Shown here: positions 57,256 to 64,000 of the stretch, piece after piece
Layout: every line of letters begins with the position of its first letter
Numbering within the stretch: position 1 is the stretch's first letter
Source: Flavobacterium galactosidilyticum
GTDB lineage: Bacteria; Bacteroidota; Bacteroidia; Flavobacteriales; Flavobacteriaceae
Direction of reading: 5' to 3'
NCBI RefSeq assembly: GCF_020911945.1
Contig: NZ_CP087135.1
Location: 2,902,001-2,966,000 of the forward strand
DNA length: 64,000 nucleotides
Translations under genes and position numbers: made by a program
The notes under the pieces: model-generated
What the model was told of the DNA's origin: nothing
Seen by the model: only the letters and a program-made list of their open reading frames with translations
The model's database searches: none

Positions 57256-60252
57256 TTATCTAACAATTGCTTCATAGATGACTTGCTGAATGTCTTCGCG
57301 AATATTAGCTTTAGATAATTTATTTTCAGTAGCAACGGGAAAAGTTCTATTAGATAAAAAAACATATACAATTTGATTTTCCGGATCAGCCCAAGCCATC
57401 GTTCCGGTATAACCAGTGTGCCCAAAACTAGTCATTGAAGCACATCCGCAAGTAGGACCTGAAACGCCTAACTGTGGTTTATCAAAACCGACACCTCGCC
57501 TATTTCCTTCTGCGCAAAAATAACAGGTATTAAAATCATCGAATGTTTTTTCAGAAAAATAAAGTTGATTCCCATAACTTCCTTTTTGCAAATAAAGTTG
57601 CATTATTTTAGCTACATCCATCACATTCGAAAAAACTCCTGCATGTCCCGAAACACCTCCTTCTAAACCAGCTGACAAGTCATTTACATATCCTTGCAAA
57701 AGCTGATGACGGAAATAAGCATCTGTTTCTGTTGGTGGTATTCTATTTTTATCAAATTTAGTCAACGGATTAAAACTAGAATTGTTCATACCTAATGAAC
57801 GATAAAAGTTCTCTTGAATTAAAACATCTAGGCTTTTTCCAGTGGTTTTCTCTAGATAATCTTTTAGAATCATAAAGGTAAGATCGCTGTATCTGTATTC
57901 TTTTTTATGTGAAAGCTTACTATCAACAATCATTTTCATAATTGTGTCACTAAAATCATTTCTAATATAAAGACTATCACCTAATTTCTTCGTGAAATTA
58001 ACTTCAGGCGTTTTTCTAAAATATGCTTCCGAAGGTTTTTTGGATTGATTTAATGCTTCTTTGTAAAAGGGAAGTCCCGCAGGTAATCCTGCATAATGTG
58101 ACAATAAATCCTTGAAGTTAATATTTTGCTTATTTGAACCTTTAAAAACGGGAGACATTGTTCCTAATGTAGTTTCTAAGTTTATTTTATGTTGGTCGTA
58201 TTGTAGCATCACATTAGGCAAAGTTGCTAAAATTTTGGTTAACGAGGCAACATCATAAATATCTGAATTTTGAACTTTAATTATTTTGTCATACGTATGA
58301 TAGCCAAATGATTTTTGGTAAATTACTTTACCATCTTTAGCCACTAATACCTGAATTCCAGGTGTCATTTTAGCATTAATTGCTTTGTTTGCAATACCAT
58401 CTATCTTAGCTAAAATTTCAGAATCCATGCCAACATTCTCAGCAGTGGTAAATCCTAAACGGTTTAATTTTTCTGTCGAAATTCCATCATTTACTTTAAA
58501 ATTAGAATTGATAGAAACCGGTAATTTCCCTTTAGCGGCAATAGCTCCAAAAATTAATTCGGCAGATACAATTTGAGAAATCGTCGTATTTTGATAAGAA
58601 ATCACTAACCCTTTAATAGCATCGAAATTGTCTAAAGGTATCAGTGAATACGGTTTAGCAAATACATCTAGAATGACATTATTTCGTTGCGCTAAAAAAG
58701 AAATTTTAGCCAATTCGTCTGTTCTAAAATCATCATTTTTGAATGCAACATCTGATTTGTGATACCCAATAATAACAGTAGTAAAAGGGGCTAATTTAAC
58801 TTGCAAACTATCCAGATTCTTATCTTCTACAACAGTTACATCAGCGTATTTCTGTAAAGTTGAAACAAAAGAATCATTATTATCATCACCTATTTTCACA
58901 TAAGCAATCTTTTGTTTATCTAAATTTTTAATCGGTAAAATGGTCTCCCTGTTTTTTAGAACCGTAATTGCATTTTCATATAATTGATATTGCAGCGCTT
59001 CATTTTCAGCAGCATTTAAGTCATTGTATAAGTTTTCAGTTGCAATAGGTTTATATGCGTTTAAACCCGCTTTATATTTAAACTTCAAAATTTTCTTTAC
59101 AGAAAAAGCCAATCTTTCAGCGGAAAATAAATTAAGTGAATAAGCAAGCATAAACTTTTCGATTGTTGCAGGTACATTTTCAGGAAATAACAGTACATCG
59201 TTTCCAGCCATAAAAGCTTCAAAGTTAATTTCACTAGGCAATTTAAAATCACTTACGCCTTTCATATTCAAAGCATCTGTAAAAATAAGTCCTTTGAAAC
59301 CCAATTCTTTTTGAAGCACATTCGTAACTACATTATAAGAAATAGAAGACGGATAATTAGCTTGAGTCTCTAAACTAGGTACATTTAGATGTCCAACCAT
59401 AACCGAAGAAAGTCCTTTATGAAACATTTTTCGATAGGGATAGAACTCCACCTCTTCTAGCTTTTCTTTTGTAGCATAAATAGTTGGTAATTCTTTATGA
59501 GAATCTTTTGAAGTATCGCCATGTCCCGGAAAATGTTTTCCAGTAGCAAATACGTTCTGACTTTGTATTCCTTTCATTAAAGCGATAGCATGTTCAGTAA
59601 CCTTAAATTTGTCTTCTCCAAAAGAACGAAAACCAATTATAGGATTTTTAGGATTTGAATTGATATCTAGAACGGGAGCAAAATTAAATTGTAAACCCAA
59701 TCGTTTGCTTTGTTTTGCCATTTGGGTACCAAGCTTTTCTATCAACTTCATGTCTTGAATAGCTCCAAGAGTCATGTTCCAAGGATAACGATAAGTAGAA
59801 TCCAGACGCATCCCTAAACCCCACTCTGCATCATTACCAATAAATAATGGGGTTTTTGATAAAGCTTGATAACGGTTTGTTAGTTTCGCTTGTCGAACAG
59901 GTCCACCTTGAAAGAAAATTAATCCTCCAATTTTATTTTCCTGAATCAATTTGTCAATGGCAGCGTAATGTTTAGCATCTTTATTAGAATAAGCAGCAAC
60001 CATAAATAATTGCCCGAACTTCTCTTCTAAAGTCATTGAACTGTATATACTATCTACCCATTTGTCCCCTTCATATTGAACATCAAAAAGCACTGGAGCA
60101 TTAGCAATAGCAATGCTATCTAGATTTTGGATTTTGACAGGAAGGTTGGTTAAAATTACTTTATTCTTATTAATTTTTGTACCAACACAACTAGCAGCAG
60201 CAAAAAGAAATAAGACATAAAAAGTAAAAATTTTAATGTCTATTTTTCTCAT
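57256..60252 (-). CDS. GH3 beta-N-acetylglucosaminidase fused to a beta-lactamase-like serine hydrolase
   Basis: A 998-residue lipoprotein (LFAAASC, lipidated Cys22). The first part (about 45-400) is a NagZ-like GH3 domain: KHFPGHGDTSKDSH at 239-252 (catalytic Asp/His loop) and TDALNMKG with the nucleophile Asp326. A GH3 C-domain-like region (about 400-605) follows, then a class C beta-lactamase/serine hydrolase domain with SLTK (Ser670-Lys673), YSD (787-789) and HTG (944-946). It probably acts on muropeptides in the periplasm, combining a sugar hydrolase and a peptidase/amidase-like activity. The GH3 motif is firm; the second activity is inferred. Confidence 0.93.
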   Translation of the reverse strand: MRKIDIKIFTFYVLFLFAAASCVGTKINKNKVILTNLPVKIQNLDSIAIANAPVLFDVQYEGDKWVDSIYSSMTLEEKFGQLFMVAAYSNKDAKHYAAIDKLIQENKIGGLIFFQGGPVRQAKLTNRYQALSKTPLFIGNDAEWGLGMRLDSTYRYPWNMTLGAIQDMKLIEKLGTQMAKQSKRLGLQFNFAPVLDINSNPKNPIIGFRSFGEDKFKVTEHAIALMKGIQSQNVFATGKHFPGHGDTSKDSHKELPTIYATKEKLEEVEFYPYRKMFHKGLSSVMVGHLNVPSLETQANYPSSISYNVVTNVLQKELGFKGLIFTDALNMKGVSDFKLPSEINFEAFMAGNDVLLFPENVPATIEKFMLAYSLNLFSAERLAFSVKKILKFKYKAGLNAYKPIATENLYNDLNAAENEALQYQLYENAITVLKNRETILPIKNLDKQKIAYVKIGDDNNDSFVSTLQKYADVTVVEDKNLDSLQVKLAPFTTVIIGYHKSDVAFKNDDFRTDELAKISFLAQRNNVILDVFAKPYSLIPLDNFDAIKGLVISYQNTTISQIVSAELIFGAIAAKGKLPVSINSNFKVNDGISTEKLNRLGFTTAENVGMDSEILAKIDGIANKAINAKMTPGIQVLVAKDGKVIYQKSFGYHTYDKIIKVQNSDIYDVASLTKILATLPNVMLQYDQHKINLETTLGTMSPVFKGSNKQNINFKDLLSHYAGLPAGLPFYKEALNQSKKPSEAYFRKTPEVNFTKKLGDSLYIRNDFSDTIMKMIVDSKLSHKKEYRYSDLTFMILKDYLEKTTGKSLDVLIQENFYRSLGMNNSSFNPLTKFDKNRIPPTETDAYFRHQLLQGYVNDLSAGLEGGVSGHAGVFSNVMDVAKIMQLYLQKGSYGNQLYFSEKTFDDFNTCYFCAEGNRRGVGFDKPQLGVSGPTCGCASMTSFGHTGYTGTMAWADPENQIVYVFLSNRTFPVATENKLSKANIREDIQQVIYEAIVR

Positions 60253-60267
60253 TGGACAGTTATTATT

Positions 60268-60750
60268 TTAAAAGAAGCGACTATGCCAGCTATCAATAGC
60301 AGGGACTTCCCAAGATTCATTAAATTCTTCGATATTATTTACTAAGTTATTAAAAACGATAGTATTTTCAGTAACGGCTTTATCTTTGACCATTTTCTTA
60401 AAATCAATCAAAGGTTTATGGGCAATGTGCTCGCCTAGTTTGAAAGTAACATTCATTTTATCCAATAAATCAACACCGTATTTCTGTTCCAAACTTTGAA
60501 TAAATTCTACAGAAGAATCAATAGAACAACCCGTAGCAGCTTGCACGTCCTGATTTACGGCAATAATAATAAATCGATTGTATTTTAATTGGTAAGACGA
60601 TTCTAGACTCGTACCATGTGCTGCCCATTCTCCAAGAAAAGACTGTAATGCAGTTTCTATTTCAGAAAACTCCGCATCCGAAAATTTTCTATTCGATTGA
60701 TAAATCCATATTTTAGACTCTTCGGGTAAATTTTCAAAAGGAATGTACAT
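60268..60750 (-). CDS. Conserved Bacteroidota protein of unknown function
   Basis: A 160-residue cytosolic protein: MYIPFENLPEESKIWIYQSNRKFSDAE, FLGEWAAHGTSLESSYQLKYNRFIIIAVN and ATGCSIDSSVEFIQSLEQKYGVDLLDK. It has no Walker A or other ATPase motif, although homologues are often named ABC transporter ATPase. The AAHG and GCSIDSS motifs seem to be the conserved centre, with one potential active-site or ligand Cys/His pair, but I do not know its role. It lies between the GH3 gene and the CCG redox gene on the same strand. Confidence 0.7.
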   Translation of the reverse strand: MYIPFENLPEESKIWIYQSNRKFSDAEFSEIETALQSFLGEWAAHGTSLESSYQLKYNRFIIIAVNQDVQAATGCSIDSSVEFIQSLEQKYGVDLLDKMNVTFKLGEHIAHKPLIDFKKMVKDKAVTENTIVFNNLVNNIEEFNESWEVPAIDSWHSRFF

Positions 60751-60793
60751 GCTTATTTATATTTAAAAAGTATAATTCAATTATTTGGATTCT

Positions 60794-61585
60794 TTACAAA
60801 TCTTGTGCGTTAGCAATTAATTCAGCAACGTCCATAACTTTCACAGCACCTTCCTTTTCTTTAATTTTAATACCATCCGTCATCATGGTATTACAAAAAG
60901 GACATCCCGTTGCAATTATTTCAGATTGTATTTCTAAGGCGTCTTCTGTTCTTTCAACGTTGATTTCTTTGTTTCCAGGTTCGGCATCTTTAAACATTTG
61001 AGCTCCACCAGCACCACAACACAATCCATTTGCTTTTGAACGCTTCATTTCAACCAATTCAGCATCTAATTTAAGAATCAAATCTCTTGGTGCTTCATAT
61101 ACCTTATTCGCTCTTCCTAGATAGCAAGGATCATGAAAAGTAATACGTTTTCCTTTGAATTGCCCTCCTTCAATGGTTAGTCTTCCATCATCTAGTAAAG
61201 ATTTCAGAAACTCTGTATGATGTACCACTTCATATTTACCACCTAATTCTGGATACTCATTTTTCAAAGTATTAAAACAGTGTGGACAAGCAGTAACGAT
61301 TTTTTTTGCTTCGTATGCATTCAAAACCTCAATATTCATCATGGCTTGCATTTGAAACAAAAATTCATTTCCTGCTCTTTTTGCGGGATCTCCAGTACAA
61401 CTTTCTTCCGTTCCTAAAACTGCAAAAGAAATATTGGCACGATTTAGAATTCGGACAAATGCTTTTGTGATTTTTTTTGCTCTATCATCAAAACTTCCTG
61501 CGCAACCTACCCAAAACAAGACTTCTGGTTGTTTACCTTGAGCTAACATTTCGGCCATCGTTGGCACTACTAAATTCTCTGACAT
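60794..61585 (-). CDS. CCG-domain Fe-S protein (heterodisulfide reductase subunit-like)
   Basis: A 263-residue soluble protein of the HdrB/GlpC family. Two CCG-type cysteine sets are visible: a first around VGCAGSFD, ACPHCFNTL and a second around GLCCGAGGAQMF and ATGCPFCNTMM. These domains bind unusual 4Fe-4S clusters used in thiol-disulfide or quinone-linked electron transfer. The start was set at MSENLVV; a TTG 18 bases upstream is the longer alternative. The membrane-bound Fe-S partner is encoded 69 bases upstream. Confidence 0.88.
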   Translation of the reverse strand: MSENLVVPTMAEMLAQGKQPEVLFWVGCAGSFDDRAKKITKAFVRILNRANISFAVLGTEESCTGDPAKRAGNEFLFQMQAMMNIEVLNAYEAKKIVTACPHCFNTLKNEYPELGGKYEVVHHTEFLKSLLDDGRLTIEGGQFKGKRITFHDPCYLGRANKVYEAPRDLILKLDAELVEMKRSKANGLCCGAGGAQMFKDAEPGNKEINVERTEDALEIQSEIIATGCPFCNTMMTDGIKIKEKEGAVKVMDVAELIANAQDL

Positions 61586-61654
61586 AACTTTTATTTTTTT
61601 CAAATGGTTGAAAAGAACCTATTTCAATATTATAATTTTAATCGTAAAAAGGTA

Positions 61655-62989
61655 TTAATTTTCATTTTTCCAATTCAAACGATCTTGTTGATTGTAAGGC
61701 CATGGAGCACCGTTGTTTTCAACATTAGTCATCATAGCGTTTAATGTAGTAGGCGCCGCACTTTGCTCCATAACTAAATAACGTCGCATATCCATTATTA
61801 TTGAAAGCGGGCTAATATTAACCGGACATTCTTCTACGCAGGCGTTACATGAGGTACATGCCCACAATTCTTCTGGTGTGATAAAATCGTTAAGTAATGA
61901 TTTATTATCTGGAACAAATACTCCCTTATTATCGTCAATATTTTTTCCTACTTCTTCTAATCTATCTCTGGTATCCATCATTATTTTACGAGGAGAAAGT
62001 TTTTTACCTGTAATATTAGCTGGACAAACTGAAGTACAGCGACCACATTCAGTACAAGTGTAAGCATTCAGCAATTGAACCCAGTTTAAATCTTGAACAT
62101 CGCTAGCGCCAAACTTACTTGGCATCGCATTCTCATCAACTGGTGCTGCTGCAAATGGATCAGCGTTTGGATCCATCATTAATTTTACTTCTTTAGTAAC
62201 TGACTCTAGATTATCAAATTCTCCTAAAGGATTTAAATTCGCAAAGTAGGTATTAGGGAACGCTAATAATATGTGTAAATGCTTAGAGAAATACAAGTAG
62301 TTCATAAAAATTAAAATACCTATAATATGCAACCACCAAAACATTTCAGCTAATAACAGCACCGTCTCGTTTGACATTCCATTGAAAATAGGCTCAATAA
62401 ATTGACTAATTGGGAAAGAACCCGCTTTAATAAAATGAGAGAAACCTCCCGGTACATTTTGCAAATGCAAATCAGAAGCGTTCATTAATAAAAATAATGT
62501 CATTAAAACTACCTCAAAATACAAGATGTAATTACCGTCACTTTTTGGCCATCCTTTTAGATCAGAGCTGATAAATCGCTTTAAATTAATCACATTTCTT
62601 CTTGTCCAAAATACGATAACAGCCACTAAAACTAAAAGGGCTAAGATTTCAAAAGAAGCAATAAGAACGTTATAGGTAGTTCCTAGAAAAGCAAAAATAC
62701 GATGCGTGCCAAAAAGACCATCGATTATAATTTCTAATAGTTCAATATTTATAATTATAAATCCTAAATAAACTACAATATGCAAAAATCCAGCAACAGG
62801 TCTCTTTACCATTTTAGATTGCCCTAGAGCAATCATTGCCATATTAGTCCATCGCTCTTTTGGATTGTCAGAACGATTGACATCAGTACCAAGATTTATA
62901 TTTCTAACTATTTTTTTAATGTTAGTATAAAAAAAACCAAAACCAATCACTAAAAGGATGGCAAATAAAATATTATCTAGGTAACTCAT
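61655..62989 (-). CDS. Membrane-bound 4Fe-4S dicluster protein (HdrDE/DsrMK-like)
   Basis: A 444-residue protein with an N-terminal module of about five membrane helices (residues 5-245) and a C-terminal soluble part with two 4Fe-4S sites, CTECGRCTSVCPANITG and CTSCNACVEECPVNISP. The layout is like the quinone-facing membrane subunit plus ferredoxin part of DsrMK/HdrDE-type modules. With the CCG gene it probably forms a membrane electron-transfer complex; the donor and acceptor are unknown. It starts six bases after the MlaD-type gene, in the same operon. Confidence 0.9.
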   Translation of the reverse strand: MSYLDNILFAILLVIGFGFFYTNIKKIVRNINLGTDVNRSDNPKERWTNMAMIALGQSKMVKRPVAGFLHIVVYLGFIIINIELLEIIIDGLFGTHRIFAFLGTTYNVLIASFEILALLVLVAVIVFWTRRNVINLKRFISSDLKGWPKSDGNYILYFEVVLMTLFLLMNASDLHLQNVPGGFSHFIKAGSFPISQFIEPIFNGMSNETVLLLAEMFWWLHIIGILIFMNYLYFSKHLHILLAFPNTYFANLNPLGEFDNLESVTKEVKLMMDPNADPFAAAPVDENAMPSKFGASDVQDLNWVQLLNAYTCTECGRCTSVCPANITGKKLSPRKIMMDTRDRLEEVGKNIDDNKGVFVPDNKSLLNDFITPEELWACTSCNACVEECPVNISPLSIIMDMRRYLVMEQSAAPTTLNAMMTNVENNGAPWPYNQQDRLNWKNEN

Positions 62990-62994
62990 AAGTG

Positions 62995-63960
62995 CTAATT
63001 TATTACATTAGTTACAGAATCCTTTTCAGGACCCACATAAGGTTTGTTTTTCTTTCCAAATACAGAAATATTGACATATCGAGTTGGATACAATCTAATA
63101 TCTTGTAATAATAATTCTAATTCTTTTGTTGAAGATTTTATGTTTTGATAAAAAGCTTCATCGTTTAGCAATTTACCCATAGAACCTTTACCTGATTCTA
63201 ATCCTGTCATGATACCATCTACTTTCGCTAAAGTTGCATTCAAATTATTTACAGATTTGCCTAAATCAGCTTTATTTAAAGAAGTAGAAATCTCAGAAAA
63301 ATCACTACTAATTTTACTAAAATTAGTAACAACACCGTTTATTTGAGTTCTATTTTGGTCTAATAAACTGTTCACACTTTTAGAAGCGATATGAAACTGC
63401 TCAATAGTCTTACTAAGTTCAGCTAAAGTAATTTTCAAATCTTGCTGTCCTTTTTCGTCCAGAACATTGTTAACTCCAGTAATTAATTTATCAGTAGTAC
63501 CCAACAACTTTTCTAGTTTTTCCTGAAGAGGTGCTAATTGATCTCCTACTTTATCAGTAAGACCTAGCTTTACACCAGCTTGTAATTTTTGGCCATCAAC
63601 CGCTAAGGTTTTGTCTTCAAAATTAGGAACAATTGCGATTTGCTTTCCACCAATAAAACCAGGCTCATATAGAGAAGCTATACTAGATTTAGAAATAGGA
63701 AAATCAGTTTTTATTTGTAATTCTACAGTTAAGGTTCCTGTATTTTCATTGATTGTTATAGCGCTAACTTTACCTATAATAAGTCCATTTAATGTAACCG
63801 GCGCTGAAGTAGCTAAACCTTCCACACTTTTATACTCAACATAAAATGTTTTATAATTAGTAAAAAGGTCTCTGCCTTTTAAAAAGCTATAGCCCCAAAT
63901 AAATAATAAAATAGATGCTATTACTAAAATAGCTGTTTTAATTTCTCGTGTTATTTTCAA
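62995..63960 (-). CDS. MlaD-family MCE protein, TTG start
   Basis: A 321-residue protein with one N-terminal membrane helix (ILVIASILLFIWGYSFL) and an MCE domain (FYVEYKSVEGLATSAPVTLNGLIIGKVSAI, about 35-120) followed by a long helical tail with many hydrophobic heptads (about 130-270). MCE proteins carry lipids between inner and outer membranes. The start codon is TTG; the stop two codons upstream and a -7 motif at 63978-63985 leave no ATG alternative. No mlaE/mlaF genes appear in the window. Confidence 0.88.
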   Translation of the reverse strand: MKITREIKTAILVIASILLFIWGYSFLKGRDLFTNYKTFYVEYKSVEGLATSAPVTLNGLIIGKVSAITINENTGTLTVELQIKTDFPISKSSIASLYEPGFIGGKQIAIVPNFEDKTLAVDGQKLQAGVKLGLTDKVGDQLAPLQEKLEKLLGTTDKLITGVNNVLDEKGQQDLKITLAELSKTIEQFHIASKSVNSLLDQNRTQINGVVTNFSKISSDFSEISTSLNKADLGKSVNNLNATLAKVDGIMTGLESGKGSMGKLLNDEAFYQNIKSSTKELELLLQDIRLYPTRYVNISVFGKKNKPYVGPEKDSVTNVIN

Positions 63961-63977
63961 AATTCAAGTATTTTTGA

Positions 63978-63985
63978 CAAATTTA
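63978..63985 (-). promoter_or_regulatory. -7 motif (TAAATTTG) of the MlaD-type operon
   Basis: It fits TAnnTTTG on the minus strand 18 bases before the TTG start. The -33 region would reach the window edge and was not identified. Confidence 0.45.
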
Positions 63986-64000
63986 ATATAAAATATTAGA

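Noticed and set aside
60268..60750. ABC transporter ATPase, the common database name of this family
   Set aside because: No Walker A, signature or Walker B motif is present and the chain is too short.

Overview
The window is 64 kb of AT-rich chromosome from a member of the Flavobacteriaceae, most likely genus Flavobacterium. The main reasons are: the TTG / TAnnTTTG promoter architecture of Bacteroidota ahead of many genes; several families largely confined to this phylum (the DUF1599, BT_3928-type and DUF6913 proteins and the SusD-free porin/lipoprotein repertoire); BshA of bacillithiol synthesis; and four copies of a dispersed intergenic element typical of Flavobacterium genomes. No rRNA, tRNA, insertion sequence, prophage or CRISPR array was seen. 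Most of the window is ordinary housekeeping chromosome.

Layout. 1-3.8 kb: dapA (3' part missing), a DUF6913 protein, a 5'-nucleotidase split into two exported proteins, and a degenerate YhhN-like membrane protein. 3.9-13.7 kb: ligA, rpsF-rpsR-rplI with its own promoter and terminator, a LytTR response regulator, priA, a DUF2147 protein, a BrkB-family membrane protein and nadC. 13.9-18.3 kb: a lipoprotein with a duplicated His/Cys motif, a CIA30 protein, a tandem ABC ATPase, rlmH, and folP followed by a lipoprotein gene. 18.3-24.1 kb: DUF1599, a MauE/DoxX-like BT_3928 protein, a TlpA-like thioredoxin lipoprotein, tpiA, a porin (opposite strand), prmA and clpS. 24.2-26.1 kb: an alkylglycerol-monooxygenase-like hydroxylase directly followed by a YhhN/TMEM86 lysoplasmalogenase, which together suggest an ether-lipid degradation unit. 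26.3-34.6 kb: a GNAT enzyme, a YeeE/YedE pair, and divergently a TolC-adaptor-RND efflux operon with two small trailing genes. A Crp/Fnr-like site sits at class II position before the efflux operon. 34.8-38.6 kb: a lipoprotein, kdsA, an outer-membrane protein and a PAS histidine kinase.

38.6-44.7 kb: an M28 peptidase gene interrupted by an in-frame stop, ackA-pta, and corA. 45-50.3 kb: a large metzincin-like metalloprotease, a dicarboxylate-type symporter and aroC. 50.6-57.1 kb: a small beta-barrel protein, a PrcB-type lipoprotein, a 21-unit heptamer array, bshA, a P-type metal ATPase overlapping an MFS gene, and a PAP2 phosphatase. 57.3-64 kb: a GH3/beta-lactamase fusion lipoprotein, an uncharacterised cytosolic protein, a two-gene CCG/4Fe-4S redox module and an MlaD-type MCE protein.

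The observations most worth checking are the AGMO-YhhN pair and the degenerate YhhN paralogue; the frameshift in a 7-A tract of the small gene behind the RND pump; the nonsense codon in the M28 peptidase that removes two metal ligands; the Crp/Fnr-like class II promoter plus 20-bp palindrome of the efflux/YeeE intergenic region; paired GTAA-N2-TTAC palindromes before corA; the heptamer array; and the dispersed repeat family. Start sites were adjusted from the longest frame wherever a promoter -7 motif, a signal peptide or family length argued for it.
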